From Pseudomonadota bacterium (GTDB lineage Bacteria > Pseudomonadota > Alphaproteobacteria > Caulobacterales > Caulobacteraceae), in contig JAEYUE010000204.1 in the NCBI GenBank assembly GCA_023433655.1, forward strand, positions 1-6,048: DNA of 6,048 nt, given 5' to 3'. Made by a program: the position numbers and the translations under genes. Of the stretch, positions 1 through 5,612 are shown piece by piece. Positions within the stretch are counted from its first letter, which is position 1. Every line of letters starts with the position of its first letter. The notes beneath the pieces are model-generated. The model was not told where the DNA came from. It worked only from the letters and a program-made list of their open reading frames with translations, and did no database searches.

Positions 1-796
1 CGACGGTCTCGAAGATGTCGTCGGTGGCCAGGGCGATGTGCTGGATGCCCTCGCCGTTGTAGCGGCGCAGGAATTCCTCGATCTGGGAGTTCTCGTCCTG
101 GCTCTCGTTCAGCGGGATGCGGATGGCGCGGTCGGGCGCGATCATCGCCTGGGAGAACAGGCCGGTCGCCTTGCCCTTGATGTCGAAGTACTTCTGTTCC
201 TCGAAGTTGAAGACGTTGCCGTAGAAGCCCGACCAGTTGCGCATCTGGCCGCGGCGGACGTTGTGGGTCAGGTGGTCGAGGCAGTAGAGGCCCACCGAGT
301 TCTTGCGCTCGGCCTCTTCCCAGCCCTCGATCTCGTCCCAGCCTTCGTACAGGGAGCCGCGCTCGCCGTACTGGTCGACGAGATAGAGCAGCGAGCCGCC
401 GATGCCCTGCAGGATGTACGGATAGTCATTGCCGAGGGCGCCGCCGTCGTGGCCTTCGGCCGGGCGGGCGCCGCGGGCCACGGCGCCGTCATAGGCGGCC
501 TTTGCATCGGCGACGCGGAAGGCCATGCCGTTGGCCGAAGGGCCGTGCTCGCGGGCGAATTCCGCGGCCTGGCCGCGCGGCTTGAGGTCGACCAGCAGGG
601 TGATGTCGCCCTGCTTCAGGCGCACCGCGCCGGTGGCGGGGTTCACATGGGTGCGAGTGAAGCCCATCAGCTCCAGCCGGGCGGCCATGGCCTCGGGCTC
701 GGGGCCGGTGAACTCGACGAATTCGAAGCCGTCGACGCCGAGCGGGTTCTCCTTGTCCAGCCGGGCTGCGGCTTCGGTTTGGGGCGCATCGTGCAT
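1..796 (-). CDS. hpd: 4-hydroxyphenylpyruvate dioxygenase, N-terminal 265 residues (3' end outside window)
   Basis: This Fe(II) dioxygenase converts 4-hydroxyphenylpyruvate to homogentisate, the second step of tyrosine breakdown, in the cytoplasm. Family identity is clear from the second half of the visible protein: DHLTHNVRRG at residues 174-183, the FDIKGKATGL block around 204-213, APDRAIRIPLNE at 220-231 and GEGIQHIAL at 248-256. By comparison with known enzymes, His175 and His253 are two of the three iron ligands. The third, a Glu, would lie beyond the left edge. The two vicinal-oxygen-chelate domains span roughly residues 20-150 and 170 onward. Family members are about 355-380 residues, so some 70% is present. 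The ATG at 796 follows AGGAGA with a 6-nt spacer, a good ribosome binding site. It is co-directional with the DUF6766 gene, 109 bp upstream. No frameshift is visible. Confidence 0.96.
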   Translation of the reverse strand, partial: MHDAPQTEAAARLDKENPLGVDGFEFVEFTGPEPEAMAARLELMGFTRTHVNPATGAVRLKQGDITLLVDLKPRGQAAEFAREHGPSANGMAFRVADAKAAYDGAVARGARPAEGHDGGALGNDYPYILQGIGGSLLYLVDQYGERGSLYEGWDEIEGWEEAERKNSVGLYCLDHLTHNVRRGQMRNWSGFYGNVFNFEEQKYFDIKGKATGLFSQAMIAPDRAIRIPLNESQDENSQIEEFLRRYNGEGIQHIALATDDIFETV

Positions 797-802
797 GGGG
801 CG

Positions 803-808
803 TCTCCT
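803..808 (-). promoter_or_regulatory. Ribosome binding site of hpd
   Basis: AGGAGA on the minus strand, 6 nt before the ATG at 796. It is the strongest Shine-Dalgarno match near this gene and fixes the start. Confidence 0.8.
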
Positions 809-825
809 GAAAGGCTCGCGGCGGG

Positions 826-842
826 CCGCCGTCTTGCGGCGG
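826..842 (-). promoter_or_regulatory. Hairpin in the hpd leader
   Basis: A perfect 6-bp GC stem (CCGCCG paired with CGGCGG) closes a 5-nt loop. It ends about 17 nt before the hpd ribosome binding site. There is no following U-run, so it does not look like an intrinsic terminator. It could stabilise the leader or be incidental in DNA of this composition. Confidence 0.35.
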
Positions 843-871
843 AACCTAGTGGCGGGGAGCCGCGAAGCCAA
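843..871 (-). promoter_or_regulatory. Possible hpd promoter (weak match)
   Basis: On the minus strand, TTGGCT (866-871) and TAGGTT (843-848) are separated by 17 nt, in the 109-bp gap upstream of hpd. Each hexamer is a poor match to the sigma-70 consensus. The position is right for a leader of about 40 nt, but the match alone would not be convincing elsewhere. Confidence 0.25.
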
Positions 872-905
872 GGTTCAGGGCGGTCACAGGCGCGGGAAGG
901 AGGTC

Positions 906-1319
906 CTATTCGCCGCCTTCGGTCGTGCCCCGGGCGGCGTGCACCCTGGCATGGCCGTGGTGGCGCAGGTGGCTTTCGTCCAGCTCGGCGATCAGCTTCT
1001 CGCCCTTCTCCTTGCCAACCAGCTGGAGGATGGCGTCGATCTTGGCCTCCATGCGGTCGTCGTTCTCCTTGGAGGAGGGCGAGCCGACGTAGAGGAAATA
1101 GGCCAGGCCGACGACCTGCCAGAGCAGCTGGAGGAATTCCGACTGCCAGTTCTCGAAGGTGTCGCGGCCCATCTCCATGAGATACGGCGACAGTTCGGCG
1201 GCCTGGCCGTGCGACGACTGCTCGTCGACGAAGGCGAACCAGCCGAACAGCCAGTGCAGCCCGATCGAGACGGTGAAGAAGGCCAGGGTGATCCAGGCGT
1301 AGGCGTATTTCTTCAGCAT
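906..1319 (-). CDS. Small membrane protein, DUF6766-like
   Basis: A 137-residue protein with two likely membrane helices, around residues 8-30 and 62-80, separated by a polar segment. The block FENWQSEFLQ (about residues 55-64), at the entry to the second helix, followed by a YVGSPSSKEND-type stretch, resembles the DUF6766 family of small bacterial membrane proteins as I remember it. No function is established for that family. The C-terminal part is charged and ends in a His-rich stretch (HLRHHGHARVH), which might bind metal but has no clear motif. The ATG at 1319 is preceded by AAGGGA with an 8-nt spacer, a moderate ribosome binding site. The leader upstream contains two overlapping inverted repeats, described separately. 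It lies between a small unknown gene and hpd, all in one direction, but with gaps of 72 and 109 bp a shared transcript is uncertain. Confidence 0.85.
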   Translation of the reverse strand: MLKKYAYAWITLAFFTVSIGLHWLFGWFAFVDEQSSHGQAAELSPYLMEMGRDTFENWQSEFLQLLWQVVGLAYFLYVGSPSSKENDDRMEAKIDAILQLVGKEKGEKLIAELDESHLRHHGHARVHAARGTTEGGE

Positions 1320-1325
1320 GGCGCG

Positions 1326-1355
1326 TGTCCCTTGGTGGACAGGGCAACGCCTGTC
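1326..1355 (-). promoter_or_regulatory. Two overlapping alternative hairpins in the leader of the DUF6766 gene
   Basis: In the minus-strand transcript, GACAGG (1355-1350) can pair with CCTGTC (1343-1338) across a 6-nt loop. TGTCC (1341-1337), which shares bases with that second arm, can instead pair with GGACA (1330-1326), again across a 6-nt loop. The second hairpin includes the AAGGGA ribosome binding site (1333-1328), half in the loop and half in the stem. The two structures cannot form together, so this could be a translational switch. The stems are short and chance is a real alternative. Confidence 0.3.
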
Positions 1356-1391
1356 GCGACGCTTCGGCTCCCTTGGAGGAAACGAACGGCC

Positions 1392-1619
1392 TCAGACCCC
1401 ATGCAGGCCCGGCCGGAGGAACTCCGGCGGCGGGGCGCCGCGCTCGAGCCGCATGACCAGACGGTCGTCCTCGAACACCTCGACGCCCTCGCAGCTGGCG
1501 TGCTGCTGGAGCTGGCCGAAGGCGATCCGCGCCGCCTCGCCGTCGTGGCGGCAATCGGCGAAGTCGAGGGCGGGTCGCCGGCCGCGCTGGTCGAAGAAGT
1601 GAAACTGGTAGATGCGCAT
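1392..1619 (-). CDS. Small hypothetical protein, 75 residues
   Basis: I do not firmly recognise this protein. It begins MRIYQFHFFDQRGR, carries a central helix-like stretch rich in Ala, Glu and His (DGEAARIAFGQLQQHA), and then a beta-type segment GVEVFEDDRLVMRLERG. This layout (short strand, helix, strand pair, under 90 residues) recalls the small alphaproteobacterial proteins grouped in DUF6894-like families, but the match is only by style. There is no signal peptide or membrane segment, so it is probably cytoplasmic. The reading frame extends upstream to a GTG at 1646 and an ATG at 1628. I prefer the ATG at 1619 because it gives the usual start of such proteins and has AGGA 10 nt upstream; the 1628 ATG has AGGA only 1 nt away. 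It is co-directional with the DUF6766 gene, 72 bp downstream. Confidence 0.65.
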   Translation of the reverse strand: MRIYQFHFFDQRGRRPALDFADCRHDGEAARIAFGQLQQHASCEGVEVFEDDRLVMRLERGAPPPEFLRPGLHGV

Positions 1620-1760
1620 CGACCCCATGTCCTGATGAGGCCGCACAAGAGACCAGCCGGGCCGCGGGCGTCCGTCGGCCGCTGGACATAACGATGGTTT
1701 GCACGCGCTTGTGACCGACCGGGGGACGCGACGCCGCCGGGGCGCCGCGTCCCCGTTCAG
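1620..1760. other. Intergenic region left of the M1 peptidase
   Basis: This 141-bp gap holds the hairpin at 1722-1754 and must contain any separate promoter of the small gene starting at 1619. I see no convincing -35/-10 pair in it. In-frame upstream extension of the small gene to 1646 would use part of it. Confidence 0.5.
1722..1754 (-). terminator. Strong hairpin, likely terminator of the M1 peptidase gene
   Basis: A 9-bp perfect stem (GGGGACGCG 1722-1730 with CGCGTCCCC 1746-1754) continues, after one A/C mismatch, with 4 more pairs (1732-1735 with 1741-1744) closing a 5-nt loop. It starts 6 nt after the peptidase stop codon. There is no U-run on either side. It may act as a U-poor terminator or as a barrier protecting the mRNA 3' end. 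It also separates the exporter-peptidase pair from the small genes to the left. Confidence 0.6.
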
Positions 1761-3698
1761 TCAGGGGCGCCCGACGACGGCGTCGACGGAGCCGGTGGTG
1801 ACCGGGTGGTAGCCGGGGCGGGCGCGGGCGTAGAGGCGGGTGGCGATGGGGCGGCCCCAGTCGCCTTCGGCCCACAGGCTCTGGAACAGGGGCAGGACGA
1901 ATTTGCGCCGGCCCATGGTAGTGAGGAATTTCTCCAGCGTCGGCACCGCGGGCTGGTAGCGGTGCTGGACCGCGATCTGGAGCCAGGCGAACACCACCTC
2001 GGCGTTGCCCTCCTCGCGCAGGTTCAGGGTCGCCTCGAGGTCGGCGAGCTGAGCTTCGGTCAGCCAGTCGGCGCCGTCGCGCAGATTCTCCGGACGCCAG
2101 GCGAGGAAGCGCTGGCGCTCCTGGGTCGACCAGCCGGACCACGGGATGGCCGAGGCCGGACCCTTGTCGGCGAAGAAGGCGCGGGCGGCGGCGTCGACGG
2201 GCACGAAGGCGCCCGACACCGGCGGGACCCAGTTGGACGGCATGCCGGGCTGGTAGATCCAGGCGTCCATCATCAGCTGGCGTTCCAGCTCGGGCGTGGT
2301 GACGAGGTGGGTGCGGATGTCCTCGAGGAAGCGCTCGGTGGTCATCGGGCGGAAGGCGTTGCGTTCGAAATAGCCCTTCAGCCAGGCGTCGAAGCGGTCG
2401 CGGCCGACAATGCGCTCGATGGTGTGCAGGAAGGCGGCGCCCTTTTCATAGGCGACGTCGGTCATGCCGTCGTCGGGGTCGCGGCCGGCGAGGTCGAGCT
2501 TGAGCCGCGTGTCGGCCGGCGGCAGGTCGGCGAGGGTGGACTGAAGGTCGCCCCAGCCGAGCGACTGCAGCATCAGGGCGCGGTCGCGGCCCTCGACCGC
2601 TTCCATGATGCGGTTCTCGAAATAGACGGTGAAGCCCTCGTTGAGCCAGAAGTCGGCCCAGGTGGCGTTGGTGACCAGATTGCCCGACCAGCTGTGGGCC
2701 AGCTCGTGCGCCACCAGCGAGACCAGCGAGCGGTCGCCGGCGATGATGGTCGGGGTGGCGAAGGTCAGACGCGGATTCTCCATGCCGCCGAAGGGGAAGC
2801 TGGGCGGCAGGATGAGCAGGTCATAGCGGCCCCAGCGGTAGGGGCCGTAGAGGCGCTCGGCGGCGTCGACCATGGCGGCGGTCGGGATCATCTCGTCGTG
2901 GGCGGCGTGCAGCATCGACGGCTCGGTCCAGACGCCGGTGCGCTCGTCGATGGCCTGGAAGGCGACGTCGCCGACGCCGATGGCGATCAGATAGGGCGGC
3001 ACCGGATTGGTCATGCGGAAGCGCCAGGCGGTCTGGCCATTGGCCGCGGGTTCGCTCCCCAGCGCCTCGGCGCTCATCACCACCTTGAGGTCCGAGGGGG
3101 CGACGATGCGGGCGTCCCAGGTCTGGCGGATGCCCGGGCTGTCCTGGGTCGGGACCCAGGTGCGGGTCAGGATGGCCTGGCCCTGGCTGAACAGATAGGG
3201 CTGCCGGCCGCCGGCGGTCTGGGCCGGGGTCAGCCACTGCAGGGCGGCGGCGTCGGGGCGGGTGGCGTAGCGGATGATGATGCGGCGGCGCTCGCCGGGG
3301 GCGAGGGCGGGGAAGCGGACGGTCAGCGGCTGGCCGAGGATCGGATCGTTGGTCCCGGTCTGGAACTGCAGCGGGTTTCCGGCGGCGTCGCGGACGTCGC
3401 GGATGTCGAGGTTGCGGACGTCGAGGACGATCTCGTTGGCGCCGGGCTCGCCGGTGATGTCGAGGGCGGCCGTCCCCGACAGGGTCTGCGTCGCGAAGTC
3501 GGCGGCGAGGTCGAGCGAGATGTGACTGACGCGGGCGATCTCGGGCCGGGCGTAGGAGTGGATGTCGCGGACGTAGTCGACCGGTGCGGTCGCGACGACC
3601 GGGGAGGCGCCGTCGGCGCCCGGCAGGTTCAGGGCGGCGCAGCCTCCGAGGGCCGTGGCGAGGGCGAGGGCGGATACGAGGCCGAGCTTGCGGATCAT
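1761..3698 (-). CDS. M1-family zinc aminopeptidase lipoprotein, leukotriene A4 hydrolase-like
   Basis: A 645-residue zinc metallopeptidase predicted to trim N-terminal residues from peptides in the cell envelope. Residues 1-20 form a lipoprotein signal: a basic start (MIRK), a hydrophobic core, then lipobox LGGC with Cys20 as the lipidated residue. The Ala after it shows no inner-membrane retention signal. The catalytic domain has the M1 exopeptidase motif GGMEN at 304-308, HELAH at 331-335 and NEGF at 353-356. This gives His331, His335 and Glu354 as zinc ligands and Glu332 as general base. Tyr417 in AYEKG matches the catalytic Tyr of the family. PYLFSQGQAI (167-176) and the helical C-terminal domain (about 500-630) point to the leukotriene A4 hydrolase branch. 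All key residues are intact. AAGGA lies 7 nt before the ATG. It sits 63 bp downstream of the MFS exporter gene and may be cotranscribed with it. Confidence 0.94.
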   Translation of the reverse strand: MIRKLGLVSALALATALGGCAALNLPGADGASPVVATAPVDYVRDIHSYARPEIARVSHISLDLAADFATQTLSGTAALDITGEPGANEIVLDVRNLDIRDVRDAAGNPLQFQTGTNDPILGQPLTVRFPALAPGERRRIIIRYATRPDAAALQWLTPAQTAGGRQPYLFSQGQAILTRTWVPTQDSPGIRQTWDARIVAPSDLKVVMSAEALGSEPAANGQTAWRFRMTNPVPPYLIAIGVGDVAFQAIDERTGVWTEPSMLHAAHDEMIPTAAMVDAAERLYGPYRWGRYDLLILPPSFPFGGMENPRLTFATPTIIAGDRSLVSLVAHELAHSWSGNLVTNATWADFWLNEGFTVYFENRIMEAVEGRDRALMLQSLGWGDLQSTLADLPPADTRLKLDLAGRDPDDGMTDVAYEKGAAFLHTIERIVGRDRFDAWLKGYFERNAFRPMTTERFLEDIRTHLVTTPELERQLMMDAWIYQPGMPSNWVPPVSGAFVPVDAAARAFFADKGPASAIPWSGWSTQERQRFLAWRPENLRDGADWLTEAQLADLEATLNLREEGNAEVVFAWLQIAVQHRYQPAVPTLEKFLTTMGRRKFVLPLFQSLWAEGDWGRPIATRLYARARPGYHPVTTGSVDAVVGRP

Positions 3699-3705
3699 CG
3701 GGGCG

Positions 3706-3710
3706 TCCTT
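3706..3710 (-). promoter_or_regulatory. Ribosome binding site of the M1 peptidase gene
   Basis: AAGGA on the minus strand with a 7-nt spacer to the ATG at 3698. It supports that start, which also gives a complete lipoprotein signal peptide. Confidence 0.75.
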
Positions 3711-3761
3711 TGCGAATGTGCGCGGACAACGCCCCGACCGGCGCGAAAGATCAACCCCCGA

Positions 3762-5009
3762 TCAGACCGCCCCCGGGGCCGGGGCGGCATGGCGCGCCCT
3801 GAACAGGCGGCCGCGCTCGGCGACCAGGACGAAGACGAGGGCGGTCAGGCCCATGACCATCATGCCCAGCGCCATGGGCGCGACGGAGCCGTCGAACTGC
3901 TGGCCGATCAGGAAGCCGAGGCTCGACCCGGCGGTGGTCGAGATGAAGCCCTGGGCCGAGGAGGCGGTGCCGGCGATATGGCCCATCGGCTCCATGGCCA
4001 TGGAGCCGAAATTGCCGGCGATCAGGCCGAAGCAGAACATGGTCAGGCCCTGCAGGAGGGCGAAGGTCCAGATCGTCTCGTGCCCCGCGAGGGCCACGCC
4101 CGAATGCAGGGCGGCCATGGCGATGAAGCCGAGCAGGGCCGAGTGGGAGATCAGGCGCGAGCCCAGCCGCTCGACCAGTCGCGCATTGAGCAGGGAGGCC
4201 ACGGCGATGCCGCCGGCGACGAGGGCGAAGACGGTGGTGAACAGGCCGGGCGCCTCGAACACGTCGAAGAAGATCTGCTGGCTGGAATTGATGAAGCCGA
4301 ACAGGGCGCCGGTGATGGCGGTCATGGCCAGGGTGTAGCCGATCGACTGGCGGTTCGTGACCGCCTGGCGGAAGGCCGAGGCGATGCGGCCGACCTGGAT
4401 CGGCAGGCGGTCTTCCGGGTGCAGGGTCTCGGGCAGGCGGATGGCGGCCCACAGCATGAAGGCCCCGCCGGCGAGGGCGAGGACGCCGAAGATCCACGGC
4501 CACGGCGCGACGGTCAGCACCAGCTGGCCGAGGGTGGGCGCGATGATCGGTATGCCGAGGAAGACGAGGAAGCTGAGCGACATGACGCGGGCCATGGTCC
4601 GGCCGCTGTAGCGGTCGCGGACGATGGACACCGCCAGCACCCGCAGCGAGGCGGCGCCGAGGCCGGTGCCGACGCGGGCGGCGATCAGCAGTTCGAAGCT
4701 GGGCGCGAAGGCGGCGAGAACGCTGAACAGGACGTAGAGCGTGAGGCCGATCATCAGCACCGGCTTGCGGCCGTAGCGGTCGGCCAGCGGGCCGTAGACC
4801 AGCTGGGCCGAGCCGAAGCCCAGCAGGTAGGCGGTGATGATCCATTGCCGGCTGTTCTCGTTGGTCACCCCGAGGGCCTCGCCGATGGCCGGCAGGGCCG
4901 GCAGCATGGCGTCGATAGCCAGGGCGTTGAGCGCCATCATCATGGCGATCAGGGCGACGAATTCGGGAAAGCCCGGCCCCTTGCGGACCGGCGCGGCGGG
5001 AGAGCTCAT
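3762..5009 (-). CDS. Bcr/CflA-type MFS multidrug efflux transporter
   Basis: A 415-residue inner-membrane proton-driven exporter of the major facilitator superfamily, DHA1 group. The substrate cannot be told from sequence; relatives export drugs such as bicyclomycin or chloramphenicol. The first helix region ends in AIDAMLPALPAIGEAL (31-46), the Bcr/CflA signature style. MFS motif A is GPLADRYGRK at 73-82 in the loop between helices 2 and 3. ARVGTGLGAA (111-120), VRDRYSGR and the Pro-containing helix-5 segment LGIPIIAPTLGQ (151-162) also fit. Hydrophobic segments run to the C-terminus, consistent with 12 helices, and the length is normal. The frame stays open to an ATG at 5099, which would add 30 residues rich in Ala, Pro and Arg. 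I prefer 5009 because the protein then starts as its relatives do and the added part lies over a candidate promoter. No good ribosome binding site precedes 5009. It is divergent from arsC. Confidence 0.92.
   Translation of the reverse strand: MSSPAAPVRKGPGFPEFVALIAMMMALNALAIDAMLPALPAIGEALGVTNENSRQWIITAYLLGFGSAQLVYGPLADRYGRKPVLMIGLTLYVLFSVLAAFAPSFELLIAARVGTGLGAASLRVLAVSIVRDRYSGRTMARVMSLSFLVFLGIPIIAPTLGQLVLTVAPWPWIFGVLALAGGAFMLWAAIRLPETLHPEDRLPIQVGRIASAFRQAVTNRQSIGYTLAMTAITGALFGFINSSQQIFFDVFEAPGLFTTVFALVAGGIAVASLLNARLVERLGSRLISHSALLGFIAMAALHSGVALAGHETIWTFALLQGLTMFCFGLIAGNFGSMAMEPMGHIAGTASSAQGFISTTAGSSLGFLIGQQFDGSVAPMALGMMVMGLTALVFVLVAERGRLFRARHAAPAPGAV
3767..3787 (-). terminator. GC hairpin at the 3' end of the MFS gene (weak)
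   Basis: A 7-bp stem (CCGCCCC 3767-3773 with GGGGCGG 3781-3787) around a 7-nt loop lies within the last codons of the transporter gene and ends 3 bases before its stop codon. No U-run follows. It could cause partial termination or pausing before the peptidase gene, or simply reflect a Pro/Ala/Gly-coding C-terminus. Confidence 0.25.
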
Positions 5010-5113
5010 CGTGGCCAGATGGGCCGAAGGCGCGGCGGCGCAAGGCGGTGGCCTTGAAATAGCGGCGTCGAAACGTGAAGTGAGCGCCCTGGCCCACATC
5101 CCGCGAGCGACCC
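5010..5113. promoter_or_regulatory. Divergent promoter region between the MFS exporter and arsC
   Basis: These 104 bp separate the preferred start codons of two divergent genes and so must hold promoters for both. On the minus strand, GCTATTTC (5063-5056) matches 7 of 8 positions of the Caulobacter housekeeping -10 consensus GCTANAWC. It is preceded by TTCACGT (5079-5073), 5 of 7 to TTGACGS, at a spacing of 9, one below the usual 10-14. On the plus strand, TTGAAA (5054-5059) is a good -35 hexamer with a poor TGAAGT -10 (5076-5081). A palindrome at 5041-5056 touches both. The minus-strand promoter would give a leader of about 40 nt before 5009. Confidence 0.5.
5041..5056. promoter_or_regulatory. 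16-bp palindrome, candidate operator
   Basis: CAAGGC and GCCTTG form perfect 6-bp inverted arms around a 4-bp centre. The site lies between the divergent genes, overlaps the edge of the candidate -35 of arsC and lies just downstream of the candidate -10 of the exporter. This is a natural place for a dimeric repressor of both. No regulator gene is visible in the window, so the binding protein is unknown. Confidence 0.35.
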
Positions 5114-5521
5114 ATGACCGACTTCCCCGTGACCGTCTTTCACAACCCCGCCTGCGGCACCTCGCGCAACGTGCTGGAGATGGTGCGCGCGGCCGGTCAC
5201 GAGCCGGAGGTGGTCGAGTATCTGAAGACCGGATGGGACGCGGGCCAGCTGCGGGCCCTGTTCGAGGAGGCTGGCCTGACGCCGCGCGCGGCGATGCGGA
5301 CCAAGGGCGATCTGGCGGGCGAACTGGGCTTGCTGGAGGACGGGGTCAGAGACGAGGCGATCCTGGCCGCCATGGTCGAGCACCCGATCCTCGTGGAGCG
5401 CCCGATCGTCCGGACGCCCAAGGGCGCCGCCCTGTGCCGGCCGTCGGAGGCGGTCTTCCCCCTGCTGGACCGGCCGCCCGAACGCTTCGTCAAGGAGGAC
5501 GGCGAGGTGGTGAGGCCGTGA
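5114..5521 (+). CDS. arsC: Arsenate reductase, glutaredoxin-dependent type
   Basis: A 135-residue cytoplasmic enzyme of the thioredoxin-fold ArsC family, which reduces arsenate to arsenite using glutathione and glutaredoxin. The N-terminus carries HNPACGTSRN (10-19), with Cys14 the catalytic cysteine equivalent to Cys12 of the E. coli plasmid enzyme. The three arginines that bind the arsenic oxyanion there (60, 94, 107) correspond to Arg62, Arg96 in ERPIV and Arg109 in CRPSEAV. EHPILVERPIV (89-99) is a family hallmark. Length is typical and all active-site residues are present. The ATG at 5114 places the catalytic Cys at the usual distance; the ribosome binding site is weak. No arsR, arsB, acr3 or arsH is visible, so it is an orphan within this window. 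The divergent neighbour is a drug-type MFS exporter, not a recognised arsenite pump. The MASE1 gene follows after 91 bp. Confidence 0.94.
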   Translation: MTDFPVTVFHNPACGTSRNVLEMVRAAGHEPEVVEYLKTGWDAGQLRALFEEAGLTPRAAMRTKGDLAGELGLLEDGVRDEAILAAMVEHPILVERPIVRTPKGAALCRPSEAVFPLLDRPPERFVKEDGEVVRP

Positions 5522-5528
5522 CCTGCGG

Positions 5529-5558
5529 TTGAGGCGACAGGCGCACCGCTTATCGAGA
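5529..5558 (+). promoter_or_regulatory. Possible promoter of the MASE1 gene
   Basis: TTGAGGC (5529-5535) matches the Caulobacter housekeeping -35 (TTGACGS) at 6 of 7 positions. After 12 nt it is followed by GCTTATCG, a poor match to GCTANAWC. It lies in the 91-bp gap after arsC, about 55 nt before the GTG start. No terminator for arsC is evident in the gap, so read-through from arsC is also possible. Confidence 0.3.
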
Positions 5559-5601
5559 GGTTAGGATTTCGGCCGAAGGATAGGGCGATCAGGACGGGCC
5601 G

Positions 5602-5606
5602 AGGGG
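5602..5606 (+). promoter_or_regulatory. Ribosome binding site deciding the GTG start of the MASE1 gene
   Basis: AGGGG, 6 nt before GTG 5613. With the in-frame stop at 5562 and no ATG until about 5850, inside the membrane domain, it makes the GTG the only sensible start. Confidence 0.7.
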
Positions 5607-5612
5607 ACATCC

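Noticed and set aside
897..904. Perfect AAGGAGGT ribosome-binding-like sequence on the plus strand
   Set aside because: No start codon at a suitable distance opens a sensible plus-strand gene. It lies opposite the 3' end of the DUF6766 gene and is probably chance.
1327..1376. Two copies of the 8-mer TCCCTTGG about 40 bp apart upstream of the DUF6766 gene
   Set aside because: A pair of 8-mers is weak evidence of a repeat or operator, and one copy is simply the ribosome binding site region.
38..1691. Plus-strand open frames of 380 and 388 codons across hpd and the two small genes
   Set aside because: They are antisense shadows of intact minus-strand genes and their translations show no recognisable domain or balanced composition.
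667..2142. A 491-codon minus-strand frame overlapping hpd, the small genes and the peptidase 3' end
   Set aside because: The product is Arg/Pro-rich out-of-frame translation of real genes and crosses the strong hairpin at 1722-1754.
2821..3729. A 302-codon minus-strand frame over the N-terminal half of the peptidase
   Set aside because: Arg/Pro/Asp-rich shadow of the peptidase frame, which has the signal peptide and the ribosome binding site.
1806..5057. A 1083-codon open frame on the plus strand, opposite the peptidase and exporter genes
   Set aside because: Its product is low-complexity Gly/Ala/Arg/Glu/Asp-rich with no domain, and it lies antisense to two clearly real genes. Long antisense frames without stops are expected in GC-rich DNA with strong third-position bias.
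3751..5115. A 454-codon minus-strand frame overlapping the exporter
   Set aside because: It is the exporter sequence in another frame, Arg/Pro/Gly-rich and without membrane helices. The 3762-5009 frame contains the MFS motifs.
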